DNA of 64,000 bases from Paenibacillus stellifer (GTDB taxonomy: Bacteria; Bacillota; Bacilli; Paenibacillales; Paenibacillaceae): assembly GCF_000758685.1 (NCBI RefSeq), contig NZ_CP009286.1:960501-1024500 (forward strand), read 5' to 3'. The translations under genes were made by a program, and so were the position numbers. Positions 45,111-54,869 of the stretch are shown one piece after another; positions within the stretch are counted from its first letter, which is position 1, and each line of letters begins with the position of its first letter. The notes beneath the pieces are model-generated. The model was not told the origin of the DNA. It saw only the letters and a program-made list of their open reading frames with translations, and searched no databases.

Positions 45111-47714
45111 ATGGGGTTCAAATCAAGGTATCAAGGACATTCTGAAATAAAGAGTCCGGAGTCTCTTTTTTATGATCTACGAAATCGAAAAGTCGAAGGT
45201 CTATTAGCCCATCAGGCTGACGTATTACGCGTTTATAACGAAAAGTTAGAATCCCCCGACATTGCTATGGAACTCCCAACAGGAAGTGGGAAAACTTTGG
45301 TCGGCCTACTCGCCGGAGAATACCGGCGCATTACACGGCAAGAACGAGTTGTATTTCTGTGTCCCACACGGCAGCTTGTGCACCAAGTTGTTGAGGAAGC
45401 CAAGCATAAATACGATATTCATCCAATTGCGTTTACAGGATCACAAAAAGATTACTTGCCTAGCGACAAATCCAAATACAACGATGGTGAAGCAATTGCG
45501 GTTACAACGTACAGTAGCCTATTTAATACGAATCCTTTTTTCCATAATCCACAGTTCATCATTCTTGATGATGCGCATGCTTCAGAAAATTACCTAGTGA
45601 AGTACTGGTCATTATCCATTTCTCGATTCAATCATGAAGCTGTGTATAGACAATTACTAGAGATTATTAAAGATGGTCTCCCACAAGAGCAGTACCAACG
45701 GATGACCACGGACTCTCCTTCACCTTCAGATCGATCATGGGTGGAAAAGCTCCCTACTCCTTATTTTGTTGAGCGAATTAATAAAATAATACCGTTTCTG
45801 GACCAATTCACTTCAGGTATTAGGGATCTCATGTACACTTGGAGTGTTATCAGAGATCACCTTAAATCATGTCATGTTTATCTCAACTGGAGTGGCATAT
45901 TAATTCGCCCGATAATTCCGCCATCTGAAACACATCGTCCTTTTTCGATGGCAAAACAGCGTCTCTATATGTCTGCGACACTGGGACTTGGCGGTGAACT
46001 TGAACGTATCACAGGACGAAGAAAAATTGAGCGTATTAAAGCACCCGAAGGATGGGAGAAACATAGTGTTGGACGTAGATTGTTCTTTTTTCCTGGAACT
46101 GCATTAAAAGAGGAAGAAAGTAGCCTTGTGGCAGTCAAGTTGGCTCATGAATCACCACGAACATTATTGCTAGTACCCGATGATCAAACAGCCAATAACT
46201 GGATCGAATTTTTTGCTAATCATACAAACAAAAACGTATACCAAGCAGAGGATATAGAAAAAACAAAGGCAGGTTTTATCGGTGATGAAAATGCTGTTGC
46301 TATTTTGGCAAATCGCTATGACGGCATAAACCTAGCAGGTGATGAATGTAGGCTTGAAATTATGTTAGGATTGCCCACGGCAGCTAATCTGCAAGAAAGG
46401 TTTCTGGAAACCAGAATGGTAGCAAGTATCCTCTTACAGGATCGAGTTCGTACGAGAGTTGTGCAAGCCATAGGCCGTTGCACAAGAAGCGCTACCGATT
46501 ACTCCGCAGTATGTATTTTAGGGGATGATTTGCAGGATCGCTTATTACAGAAAGAAAACCTAAGGCTCTACCATCCCGAGCTTCAAGCTGAACTAACATT
46601 TGGAAATGAGGAATCCAAACAGACTCAATCAGTGGATGAATTTGTTGAGTTGTATCGATACTTTCTAAATCAGAGCAGTCCGGAATGGCGCAATGCAGAT
46701 AAAGAAATTATTGCGAGACGTAATGATGCCAATCAAACGCCAGATCCTCTTATGAAGGTACTGGAAGATGCGGTAACGTTTGAACTTGATTACCAGCAGG
46801 CAATCTGGGCAGGTAATTATGTTGGTGCTCTTGAGAAAGCGAATAGAGTTGCGAGCTTGCTAAGTGGGGATGAACTCAAAGGTTATCGTGGATTCTGGTA
46901 TTATCTTGCAGGTAGTGCTGCATGGCTTGCTGGAACATTGAATCTAAACACTAACGATTATTCATCCATTTCTCGTCAACGTTTTCAACAAGCTGCGGCG
47001 TGTACATTATCGGTTACTTGGTTAAGAAACTTGGTGGAATCCGAATCAGCTTCTGGGCAACAAATCGTAGACGATCCTTATCTTCCATTTATAATCGAGA
47101 GATTAGAAATGGAACTAACTACTATGGGAACGACCAGTGATGCAAAGTTTGAAAAGCGAGTTAAGAATATACTTGAAGGAATTAGCAATAACACCGATGG
47201 CAATCTTTTTGAACGTGCACATGAAGATTTAGGGAAATTACTCGGATATCTCGCAGGAAACTCTGACGAAAGGACAGCGCCTGACCCTTGGTGGATAGCA
47301 GGTAATAATTTTTGTTTAGCGGCTGAAGACTACACAGAAACGGACGGAACAAAACCTATTCCTGCATACAAAGTTCGACAGGCGAACGACCATCCTACGT
47401 GGATTTCACGCAAAGTTGAGGGGCTTTCAGCGAGTACGACATATGTTCGTGTTATCATCACTCCTTCAGTTACTGTAGAAGCCAGTGCTCTGAATATCGC
47501 CCAGGATATCGCTTACTGGAATCAATCAGATTTCGTTCAATGGGCGCACAAAGCCGCTCAGGTATTACGTACTTTACGTCTTGATTTTACTGGTGTGGGG
47601 AATGAGAATTGGAGGGTGAAAGCAATGCATGCTTACCGAGATGCAGGACTTGATCCTACCTCTATCCAGAAACTTCTTGCGGCATCTCCCCTTACAAAAT
47701 TAAAATCACAATGA
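45111..47714 (+). CDS. DEAD/DEAH-like superfamily 2 helicase (cargo, possible defence gene)
   Basis: This 867-residue helicase has motif I LPTGSGKT (about residues 54-61), motif II LDDAHA (about 152), motif III SATL (about 287) and motif VI QAIGRCTRS (about 457). The C-terminal 350 residues are helical with no domain I recognise. It is more AT-rich than the flanking transfer genes, has its own promoter-like region and terminator, and splits the primase-oriT order, so it is probably late cargo. Single large helicases of this shape are often defence components, but no nuclease partner is beside it. Confidence 0.85.
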   Translation: MGFKSRYQGHSEIKSPESLFYDLRNRKVEGLLAHQADVLRVYNEKLESPDIAMELPTGSGKTLVGLLAGEYRRITRQERVVFLCPTRQLVHQVVEEAKHKYDIHPIAFTGSQKDYLPSDKSKYNDGEAIAVTTYSSLFNTNPFFHNPQFIILDDAHASENYLVKYWSLSISRFNHEAVYRQLLEIIKDGLPQEQYQRMTTDSPSPSDRSWVEKLPTPYFVERINKIIPFLDQFTSGIRDLMYTWSVIRDHLKSCHVYLNWSGILIRPIIPPSETHRPFSMAKQRLYMSATLGLGGELERITGRRKIERIKAPEGWEKHSVGRRLFFFPGTALKEEESSLVAVKLAHESPRTLLLVPDDQTANNWIEFFANHTNKNVYQAEDIEKTKAGFIGDENAVAILANRYDGINLAGDECRLEIMLGLPTAANLQERFLETRMVASILLQDRVRTRVVQAIGRCTRSATDYSAVCILGDDLQDRLLQKENLRLYHPELQAELTFGNEESKQTQSVDEFVELYRYFLNQSSPEWRNADKEIIARRNDANQTPDPLMKVLEDAVTFELDYQQAIWAGNYVGALEKANRVASLLSGDELKGYRGFWYYLAGSAAWLAGTLNLNTNDYSSISRQRFQQAAACTLSVTWLRNLVESESASGQQIVDDPYLPFIIERLEMELTTMGTTSDAKFEKRVKNILEGISNNTDGNLFERAHEDLGKLLGYLAGNSDERTAPDPWWIAGNNFCLAAEDYTETDGTKPIPAYKVRQANDHPTWISRKVEGLSASTTYVRVIITPSVTVEASALNIAQDIAYWNQSDFVQWAHKAAQVLRTLRLDFTGVGNENWRVKAMHAYRDAGLDPTSIQKLLAASPLTKLKSQ

Positions 47715-47771
47715 TCGTAACTAGTCATTATGACGTCGGTGTATTGTTAAGATGAAAACGGACTATGAAAG

Positions 47772-47798
47772 GCGCTGAGTGAATCGGCGTCTTTTTTT
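47772..47798 (+). terminator. Terminator of the cargo helicase
   Basis: GCGCTGA pairs with TCGGCGT (two wobble pairs) over a 5-nt loop and is followed by CTTTTTTT. Confidence 0.75.
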
Positions 47799-47848
47799 GT
47801 TTTCAGGGGTCTCCTCTTTATTCCCGGCAGGTGCCTTTCAGGGCGACG

Positions 47849-47923
47849 CGAGACGAATGTCTCGTGTTGCAGCAAGCACTGAATTTGGTCTCCCAAATTC
47901 GCTTGTTAGGGGCAAGCCCCTAA
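47849..47923. other. oriT: Probable origin of transfer (oriT)
   Basis: Three inverted repeats follow each other directly upstream of mobC and the relaxase: CGAGAC/GTCTCG (47,849-47,864), GAATTTGG/CCAAATTC (47,881-47,900) and TTAGGGGC/GCCCCTAA (47,906-47,923). The last is followed by TACCCC. The position and series of hairpins are typical for MOBP-type oriT; the nick site would lie in or beside the last repeat. The remaining bases between 47,799 and 48,052 hold no gene. Confidence 0.7.
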
Positions 47924-48052
47924 TACCCCTACCTCAACAACACGCTGTTTTATCAAGAATATAGGTTCCAACAATGACCGGTATTTTTCAGAAACGGCAG
48001 AAGCCATTTTGCATTTTCATTCGGGCCATTTCTTTTGAAGAAAGAAGTGAAA

Positions 48053-48418
48053 ATGATGAGAAGACGAGCGGTTCGCATTCAGGTATGGGTGAACAATGAT
48101 GAAAACGCAAGACTCCAAGCGAGTGCGAAAAAATCCGGACTTTCACAGGAAGGTTATATTCGATCTCTGATTAATGGCTATGTCCCGAAGGCGATGCCGC
48201 CACCGGACTATTTCGCGCTGATGCGTGAGCTGCACGCTATTGGCAATAACCTTAATCAATTGGCCGCGAAGGCCCATGCGACCGGTCATCTGGATCGAAC
48301 AGCATTTCAGCAGGAAGCAGACCACTTGCGCCGCGCTGTCCAGCAGATTCAGCAGGCCGTGACAGCACCGGAACCAAGAACCGAGCCGCAAGGAAATCCT
48401 AACGTACATCCACCGTGA
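48053..48418 (+). CDS. mobC: MobC-like relaxosome accessory protein
   Basis: This 121-residue protein has the MobC pattern: an RHH-like N-terminus (RIQVWVNNDENARLQ, about residues 6-20) and the conserved helix FALMRELHAIGNNLNQLA (about 57-74). It helps the relaxase bind oriT, which lies just upstream. ATG 48,053 is chosen; a TTG at 48,035 is possible, as neither has a strong ribosome site. Confidence 0.88.
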   Translation: MMRRRAVRIQVWVNNDENARLQASAKKSGLSQEGYIRSLINGYVPKAMPPPDYFALMRELHAIGNNLNQLAAKAHATGHLDRTAFQQEADHLRRAVQQIQQAVTAPEPRTEPQGNPNVHPP

Positions 48419-48434
48419 AGGGGACACAGCACAC

Positions 48435-49826
48435 ATGGCGACAACCGCAATATGGGACGTTACCGACCGCCTCAAGCGCGTGCTGGATTACGCGACTAAT
48501 CCTGAAAAGACTGATGAAAGGCGCGTCGAGAATGAGGGTTTGCAGCAGGTGCTCGCCTATACCAGCGCGGATGCCAAAACGGAAAGGCAGCTTTACGTGA
48601 GCGGGATCAATTGCGATCCTCTTACCGCTTATGAGCAAATGCAGCGAACCAAACGACAATTTCAAAAGACCGATGGCATTGTGGCTTTTCACGGGTATCA
48701 GGCGTTTGCACCGGGCGAAACGACGCCGGAAATGGCGCATGCCATTGGCGTCAAGCTGGCGCGGGAGCTATGGGGAGAGCGCTTTGAGGTCATTGTATCG
48801 ACCCATTTGGACAAGGAGCATTTGCACAATCATTTCGTACTTAATGCGGTGTCGTTTCTGGACGGTAAGCGCTACTACGATAACAAAGCCTCTTACGCTC
48901 TTATGCGGCAAACATCCGATCGACTGTGCCGGGAGCATGCCTTATCGGTGATCGAGCAGCCGGAACCGGGCAAGACCAAGCATTATGGCGAGTGGCGAGC
49001 GGAACAGGAAAACAAGCCGACCTGGCGCGGCTTGATTCGCGAGGACATCGACGCCGCTATCGTCGCTGCCATGACGATGACGCAATTCTTCGCGATCCTT
49101 CAAAAGCAGGGTTATGAAATGAAGTCGACCGTAAAGCATTTGGCTGTACGCCCGCCGGGCAAAGAGCGGTTTGTTCGATTGCGCAGTCTTGGCGACGAAT
49201 ACACGGAGCATGCGATAAAGCAACGCATTCTGCAAAACCAGTTACCGCAGCGTCAGCCACCAGTGCCGTTGCCGCGGCGCAGGCGAGCCGTCATCGTTCG
49301 CAGCACCCTACACATCGGACGTAGATTTAGTGGTCTGCAAGCCTTGTATCTGCGTTACTTATTCAAGATGGGTATTCTACCCCGTTCCCGCGTGTCCCTC
49401 AAACGGACGTCTTTTTTATTGCGTGAAGACTTGCGACACCTGACGGCCATCACGGAGCAAACCAAGCTGTTATGTCGCCATCGCATTTCCAGTACGGCGC
49501 AATTGACAGCTTATCATGCTGGGCTGCAAGCGGAGTTGAAACAAGGATACGGCTCCCGCAAAATACTGTACAACCGGCTTCGCCGCTGCCAACATCCCGA
49601 GCAAATCGAGTCGTATAAATCGCAAATCGCCGAGCTTTCCCGTCAGCTTGCGAAGCTCCGAAAGGAGGTGAGGCTTTGTACGGGCATTCTTGCCCGATCC
49701 GACGAACTGGTAAACAAGCTGCAACGTAACGAGGAAGACCAATCGACACGAAGGGAGGCAAATGTCCATGAGCAGCGGAACCGAGGCGGCCGATCAGGTC
49801 GTCAGCATGAGTCTCCGTGGCATTGA
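48435..49826 (+). CDS. Relaxase, MobA/VirD2 (MOBP) family
   Basis: This 463-residue enzyme nicks the oriT strand and stays linked to its 5' end. The likely catalytic Tyr is Tyr19 in LDYATNPEKT, the metal-binding triad is in HLDKEHLHNHF (about residues 123-133), and the Cys-rich region SGINCD lies between. The C-terminal half is basic and helical. It overlaps the next gene by 59 bp. GGGG lies before ATG. Confidence 0.92.
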   Translation: MATTAIWDVTDRLKRVLDYATNPEKTDERRVENEGLQQVLAYTSADAKTERQLYVSGINCDPLTAYEQMQRTKRQFQKTDGIVAFHGYQAFAPGETTPEMAHAIGVKLARELWGERFEVIVSTHLDKEHLHNHFVLNAVSFLDGKRYYDNKASYALMRQTSDRLCREHALSVIEQPEPGKTKHYGEWRAEQENKPTWRGLIREDIDAAIVAAMTMTQFFAILQKQGYEMKSTVKHLAVRPPGKERFVRLRSLGDEYTEHAIKQRILQNQLPQRQPPVPLPRRRRAVIVRSTLHIGRRFSGLQALYLRYLFKMGILPRSRVSLKRTSFLLREDLRHLTAITEQTKLLCRHRISSTAQLTAYHAGLQAELKQGYGSRKILYNRLRRCQHPEQIESYKSQIAELSRQLAKLRKEVRLCTGILARSDELVNKLQRNEEDQSTRREANVHEQRNRGGRSGRQHESPWH

Positions 49827-50727
49827 AGTCATGGCGAAAATTTCCGGCGAAGGCGCGAAGCATCTGGCCGTTTATTTGTTCGCCGCCCTGCAAGGGCAAA
49901 AGCGAACAAGAGGCCGCATTCGTCTGGAAAGCTTGCTGCGCAGCGGCAAGGAACTGAAGGTGTTTGCAGTACGAAATGAAGACTTGCCGACTTTTTGCAA
50001 AGAAGCTAAGCGGTATGGTGTCCTCTATTGCGCGCTGCGTGACAAGAAAAATGTGGACGGGCTGTGCGACGTAATGGTGCGGGCCGAGGATGCGTCCAAG
50101 ATCAACCGGATCGTTGAGCGCTTCAAGCTGGCGACCGTAGATACGGCCAGTATCAAGCAGGAGATTGTGAAGTCCCGCAGCGAGAAGCAGTCGGACGAGA
50201 GTAAAGGGGCGGTGCAAGAGCTGGAGCAAGTCTTGGCAGGGCCCGAGGGTGGGACCAGCGAATCTCCGGCATCAAACGAGGGGGCAGTGAACGAAGATTT
50301 TTTGGACGAACTGCTGGGAAAGCCCGAACCGCCGGAGGGGGTTCCTCCGGTAAACGAGCAGCAGGGAACCGATCATCCGGCGGTCGAGGAGCGGGAGGCC
50401 GAGCGAACGGAACCGGATCGTCCGCTTCCCCTCCCGCCGACACAGGAGGAGAGGACAACGGAACAGTCCTCTCCGTCCGCGCCTACCTCCGGGCGCAGCG
50501 CGGCATACGAAAAGGTTACGATTAACCCCGAAAAGCCAAAGGAAAAAGTGTCCGTCCGCCAATTGCTGCGTGAAATTCGGGAGGAAAACCGGGCAGCAGA
50601 GACAAGACGGCGGCAACGGGAGCAGGAGCCGCCGTTGCCTAAGCGCAGAGATCGCGGGAAGGCGGCGTCCAGCAGTAAAGCGTCCGTCCCGACGACAGGG
50701 AGTCGAAAGCGAGGGAAATCGAAATGA
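49768..50727 (+). CDS. PcfB-like (DUF3801) relaxosome protein
   Basis: This 319-residue protein starts at ATG 49,768, nine nt after GGGAGG. Its first 130 residues match the PcfB/DUF3801 pattern (GEGAKHLAVYLFAALQGQ, then ELKVFAVRNEDLPTFCKEAK). PcfB of pCF10 links the relaxase to the coupling protein. The rest is disordered, Pro/Glu/Arg-rich. It overlaps the next gene as ATGA. Confidence 0.82.
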   Translation: MSSGTEAADQVVSMSLRGIEVMAKISGEGAKHLAVYLFAALQGQKRTRGRIRLESLLRSGKELKVFAVRNEDLPTFCKEAKRYGVLYCALRDKKNVDGLCDVMVRAEDASKINRIVERFKLATVDTASIKQEIVKSRSEKQSDESKGAVQELEQVLAGPEGGTSESPASNEGAVNEDFLDELLGKPEPPEGVPPVNEQQGTDHPAVEEREAERTEPDRPLPLPPTQEERTTEQSSPSAPTSGRSAAYEKVTINPEKPKEKVSVRQLLREIREENRAAETRRRQREQEPPLPKRRDRGKAASSSKASVPTTGSRKRGKSK

Positions 50728-51626
50728 GCGAACTGGACGAGTTATTCCAGCCTCAAGTCACTACTACCTCCGCTCAGCGTGAGCAGCCGTTCGACAAAGA
50801 AGCGTGGGCGCAAAAAAAGCAAGAACTGCGGCAGTGGACGTATGAGACGATTGACGCTACCACAGCCGCCATTGCGCAAAACGGCGAACAATTTCAGCAT
50901 TATCTGGACGTACAAAGCCGTTTTGATCTCTACAGCGTCGCTAATGCGCTGCTTATTCTGGTGCAGCGCCCGGATGCCACCCGCATTGCCGATTTTGATA
51001 GCTGGAAGGAACAAGGCGTCTATATCCGTCGCAAGGAAACCGGCTTTTACATCATGGAGCCAGGTGAGGAATACAAGCGGGAAGATGGGAGTACCGCGAT
51101 CAGCTACAACCCCAAGAAGATGTTCGACGTTGCGCAAACAACCGCGCAGAAAAAGGAGCCGCCAATCTACCCGGATGATCGCACACGCATAAAGGCGTTG
51201 ATGGACCGCTCACCTGTGCCGATTACGATTGGAGATGCCCTGCCTGCGGAAGTACATGCGCTTTATCAGCCGGATACGCGAAACATCGTGATACGCCGTG
51301 GACTTGGGGCCGGTGATATTTTTCGAGCACTCGCACAGGAACTGGTGCATGCGGAAATCGATCGCGGCCATAACAACTACAGCCGTTCTGATACTAACTT
51401 TCAAGCTTACTGCGCCGCGTATATGCTTAGCAAAAAGTTTGGCGTCGAGACGGCTTCCTTTCGCTTTGGCCGGGTGTCCGAACGGCTCAAGGATATGGAG
51501 CCGCAGCAAATCCGCGCCGAGCTGACGGTGATGAAGGATGCGGCGCACGACATTTCCCGTCGTATGCACCGTATGCTGGCCCAGCAGCGGCAGCAGCAAC
51601 CGAGTCGAAGCGATTCGGCCCGTTAA
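50724..51626 (+). CDS. ArdC-like antirestriction protein
   Basis: This 300-residue protein has an N-terminal ssDNA-binding ArdC domain (about residues 40-130, YSVANALLILVQRPDATRI) and a C-terminal metallopeptidase-like domain. The zinc motif HExxH reads QELVH (in RALAQELVHAEID), so its first ligand is Gln and the protease is probably inactive. Such proteins protect incoming single-stranded DNA from host restriction. It overlaps the PcfB-like gene by 4 bp. Confidence 0.78.
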   Translation: MSELDELFQPQVTTTSAQREQPFDKEAWAQKKQELRQWTYETIDATTAAIAQNGEQFQHYLDVQSRFDLYSVANALLILVQRPDATRIADFDSWKEQGVYIRRKETGFYIMEPGEEYKREDGSTAISYNPKKMFDVAQTTAQKKEPPIYPDDRTRIKALMDRSPVPITIGDALPAEVHALYQPDTRNIVIRRGLGAGDIFRALAQELVHAEIDRGHNNYSRSDTNFQAYCAAYMLSKKFGVETASFRFGRVSERLKDMEPQQIRAELTVMKDAAHDISRRMHRMLAQQRQQQPSRSDSAR

Positions 51627-51669
51627 TGGCGCATGGAGCTACCTTCATTTTTTCTTGGGAGGAAGGACG

Positions 51670-51861
51670 ATGAAAGAGGAAGAACGTATTCTGAGCATGG
51701 ATCATTACGAGCATGGCATTGTCATCAACGCCTTGAATGCGCTGCGCAACGATTTGATCGGCAAGCAGCGGTCGACCGATCCTGTTGACGATTTACTGCT
51801 GAAAGCGATTGACGCCCCATATCGAAAGATAAAGCGCCGGAGTCATCATGCGGCGCGCTGA
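51670..51861 (+). CDS. Small conserved ICE protein, unknown
   Basis: This 63-residue protein has GGGAGGAAGG before ATG 51,670; core HYEHGIVINALNALRNDLI. Its final 14 bp overlap the VirD4 gene. I recall the motif from short genes ahead of coupling proteins in Firmicutes ICEs. Function unknown. Confidence 0.7.
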   Translation: MKEEERILSMDHYEHGIVINALNALRNDLIGKQRSTDPVDDLLLKAIDAPYRKIKRRSHHAAR

Positions 51862-53617
51862 AACCGCAAGGAGTAATCTTTTACTCTTTGTGGTTTTTTA
51901 TATTCCGGTCGTATGGGCGGCGCTGCTTGCCGCTCCTGCTTTGTCCAAGGGATTACCCGTACTTCTGCTGTATCTCAGCGAAGCGATCTATCATCCCTTT
52001 CAGATTCAATGGGCCGATGATACGCCACGAAGCTTGTTGCTGTTTACGCTCATTTACGCCGTTTCGGTCGGCATCTATTTGGCGTCGCCGCGCAACTATC
52101 GGCGGCGCGAAGAGCACGGCAGCGCGCGATGGGGCAAAGCCAGACAGATTCATTCAAAATACCGAAGCAAACAGCCGGAGCAAAACAAAATATTGACACA
52201 GCAGGTTCGCATCGGCTTGGACGGCCGCAAGCACCGCCGAAACCTGAACGTTCTCGTCGTGGGCGGCTCCGGGTCCGGCAAAACGCGGTTTTACGCCAAG
52301 CCGAACGTGATGCAGGCGCATACGTCCTTTGTCGTGCTCGATCCCAAGGGCGAGATTTTGCGCGATACCGGGCATCTGCTCAAGTCCAAAGGCTACGATA
52401 TCAAGGTGCTGGACCTAATCAATCCGCACCGTTCGCATGGCTACAATCCCTTTGCCTATTTGCAAGACGACAAGGACGTTCTCAAACTGGTCACCAATCT
52501 AATTCGCAATACGACACCGAAGGGCAGTAATACAAACGACCCCTTTTGGGAGCGTTCCGAGACAGCTTTGCTGGAAGCGCTTGTGCTGTACCTTCTATAT
52601 GAAGCGCCGCCCGAGGAGCAAAATTTCCCAATGGTCATGGAAATGATTGCTGCTGCGGAGGTGCGGGAGGAGGACGAAACGTACCAAAGCCCGCTCGACG
52701 AGTTGTTTGAAAGGCTGGCCATGCGCGACCCGGAGCATTTGGCCGTCAAGCAGTACAACATTTTCAAGCTGGCGGCGGGCAAGACGGCCAAGTCCATTTT
52801 AATTGGCCTCGGCGTTCGGTTGGAGAAGTTCAACTTGCATTCGATTGCGGGGATGAGCATGTTCGACGAAATGGAACTGCCTGTTATGGGTGAGAGGAAG
52901 ACAGCGATGTTTGCCGTCATTCCCGATAACGACAGTAGTTTCAACTTCATTGTCGGCATGCTGTATACGCAGCTTTTTCAATGCCTGATGTACGAGGCGG
53001 ACTATCGGCATGGCGGACGTCTCCCGATTCATGTTCACTTTGTCATGGACGAGTTCGCCAATGTGGCGCTTCCCGACGAATTTGATAAGCTGCTCTCCAC
53101 GATGCGCAGCCGGGAAATTTCCGTCTCCATCATTTTGCAAAATTTAGCGCAGCTCAAGGCGCTGTACAAGGACGCATGGGAATCGATTGTGGGCAACTGC
53201 GATGAATTTTTGTACTTGGGCGGCAACGAACAGTCCACCCACAAATACGTCTCCGAGTTGCTCGGCAAGGAAACGATTGACACCAATACCTACGGCCAGA
53301 GCAAGGGGCGAAGCGGCAGTTATTCGATCAATTACCAGCAGTCAGGCCGTGAATTGCTCACGCCTGATGAGGTGAGGTTGCTGGATAACCGCTATGCCCT
53401 GCTCTTTATCCGTGGCGAACGTCCAGTCCAGGACGACAAATATGATTTGCTAAGGCATCCCCACGTCTCGCTCACGACAGATGGCAACGGTCTTCCCTAC
53501 CAGCATGGCGGAACGGAACAGGCTCTGGATTGGCGATCCGTGTTCCTCCATGAAAACGGGGATTACGAGCTTCTGTCGGAAGAAGAAGTGGAGGCGCTAT
53601 TTTTACGAGGGGAATGA
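51848..53617 (+). CDS. virD4: VirD4/TraG type IV coupling protein
   Basis: This 589-residue membrane ATPase has two N-terminal transmembrane segments (about residues 10-32 and 64-80), Walker A VVGGSGSGKTRF (about 137-148) and the Walker-B-like HFVMDEFANVALPDEF (about 397-412). It docks the relaxosome (MobC, relaxase, PcfB) to the channel. It overlaps the next gene at ATGA. Confidence 0.95.
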   Translation: MRRAETARSNLLLFVVFYIPVVWAALLAAPALSKGLPVLLLYLSEAIYHPFQIQWADDTPRSLLLFTLIYAVSVGIYLASPRNYRRREEHGSARWGKARQIHSKYRSKQPEQNKILTQQVRIGLDGRKHRRNLNVLVVGGSGSGKTRFYAKPNVMQAHTSFVVLDPKGEILRDTGHLLKSKGYDIKVLDLINPHRSHGYNPFAYLQDDKDVLKLVTNLIRNTTPKGSNTNDPFWERSETALLEALVLYLLYEAPPEEQNFPMVMEMIAAAEVREEDETYQSPLDELFERLAMRDPEHLAVKQYNIFKLAAGKTAKSILIGLGVRLEKFNLHSIAGMSMFDEMELPVMGERKTAMFAVIPDNDSSFNFIVGMLYTQLFQCLMYEADYRHGGRLPIHVHFVMDEFANVALPDEFDKLLSTMRSREISVSIILQNLAQLKALYKDAWESIVGNCDEFLYLGGNEQSTHKYVSELLGKETIDTNTYGQSKGRSGSYSINYQQSGRELLTPDEVRLLDNRYALLFIRGERPVQDDKYDLLRHPHVSLTTDGNGLPYQHGGTEQALDWRSVFLHENGDYELLSEEEVEALFLRGE

Positions 53618-53922
53618 TGAACTTGAAATTCAAAATGAAACGGCTGCTGGCCCTGTACGTCATGCTGATCTTAACGGGAACCGTATTCATCTCTACCGCT
53701 TATGCAGAGGGCGATCCGATGACGACAATCAACAACCTATCCACCTTCATATTCGGTTTAATCCGTGCGATCGGCATGATTATTCTCGGTTTTGGCATTG
53801 TTCAGATTGGGTTGTCGCTAAAGTCTCATGACCCGTCCCAGCGTGCAAACGGGTTTCTGACGCTCGCTGGAGGGGTCATTATTACGTTTACGAAGGAAAT
53901 TCTTACCCTGATTGCCGGATGA
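53617..53922 (+). CDS. VirB2/TrbC-like conjugative pilin or channel subunit
   Basis: This 101-residue protein has a signal peptide (cleavage near STAYA, about residue 27) and two further hydrophobic helices (IFGLIRAIGMIILGFGIVQI and GFLTLAGGVIITFTKEI), the VirB2/TrbC/Maff2 layout. Two adjacent ATGs (53,614 and 53,617) are both possible starts; GAGGGG lies immediately upstream. It lies between VirD4 and the VirB6-like gene. Confidence 0.78.
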   Translation: MNLKFKMKRLLALYVMLILTGTVFISTAYAEGDPMTTINNLSTFIFGLIRAIGMIILGFGIVQIGLSLKSHDPSQRANGFLTLAGGVIITFTKEILTLIAG

Positions 53923-53987
53923 GCTTGAAGCTTTGCATAAGGGGGCGGACGATTCGTCTGTTCCCCGTTTACGGAAGGGGTGAGAAT

Positions 53988-54827
53988 ATGGCAAAAAACA
54001 GTTGGGTTATCGACAATCTCGAAAATGCCTTGGATACCTGGAACGATAAGATGAATGAAATCTGGCACCTTGTTACCCAATCGCCAGTGGATTTCAAGGG
54101 CGGCGGCGTATGGCGTGTGATTATCGATATTCACGGTGCGCTGCAAGCTACGGGACTGGCGCTTTTGGTCTTGTTTTTTGTGATTGGCGTTGTGAAGATG
54201 ACCGGCAGTTTTGCGGAAGTGAAAAAGCCGGAGATGGCCGTAAAGCTGTTTATCCGCTTTGTGCTAGCGAAAGCGGTCGTAACCTATGGGCTGGAGTTGA
54301 TGATGGCTCTATTTACGATTGTACAGGGGATCATCTCGACGATGATGGGACGTTCCGGGTTCGGAACGTCAGAGGCAATGGCCTTGCCGGATACGATTGC
54401 GCAAGCGATTGAAGACGTTGGCTTCTGGCAAAGCATTCCGCTGTGGATCGTCACCATTCTTGGTAGTCTGTTCATTACAGTACTATCCTTTGTGATGATC
54501 CTTTCGGTGTATGGGCGCTTTTTCCGTATCTATTTATATACGGCAATTGCCCCCGTTCCGCTGTCCGCATTCGCGGGGGAGCCAAGCCAAAACATCGGCA
54601 AGTCGTTCCTGAAAGGATACGCGGCAGCTTGTCTGGAAGGCGCGATTATTGTACTGGCGTGCATCATCTACTCCGCCTTCGCCACCGCTCCCCCGGCTGT
54701 CGATGAGGGGGCAGGTGCGGTCACAATGGTATGGACCTATATCGGGGAACTCATTTTCAACATGCTCGTTCTCGTCGGTACGGTGAAAATGGCGGATCGC
54801 ATCGTGCGCGAAATGATGGGACTGTAA
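53988..54827 (+). CDS. VirB6/TrbL-like membrane protein (PrgH-type)
   Basis: This 279-residue protein is read from ATG 53,988, after GAAGGGGTGAG; the frame starts earlier within the previous gene's end. About five transmembrane segments fall between residues 45 and 270, with the conserved AYTAIAPVPLSAF-like stretch (YTAIAPVPLSAFAGEPSQ). It forms the inner-membrane part of the mating channel. Confidence 0.82.
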   Translation: MAKNSWVIDNLENALDTWNDKMNEIWHLVTQSPVDFKGGGVWRVIIDIHGALQATGLALLVLFFVIGVVKMTGSFAEVKKPEMAVKLFIRFVLAKAVVTYGLELMMALFTIVQGIISTMMGRSGFGTSEAMALPDTIAQAIEDVGFWQSIPLWIVTILGSLFITVLSFVMILSVYGRFFRIYLYTAIAPVPLSAFAGEPSQNIGKSFLKGYAAACLEGAIIVLACIIYSAFATAPPAVDEGAGAVTMVWTYIGELIFNMLVLVGTVKMADRIVREMMGL

Positions 54828-54869
54828 CGCCGCAACACCTTCGCGCATCTTCTTCATTCGTTGATTGGC

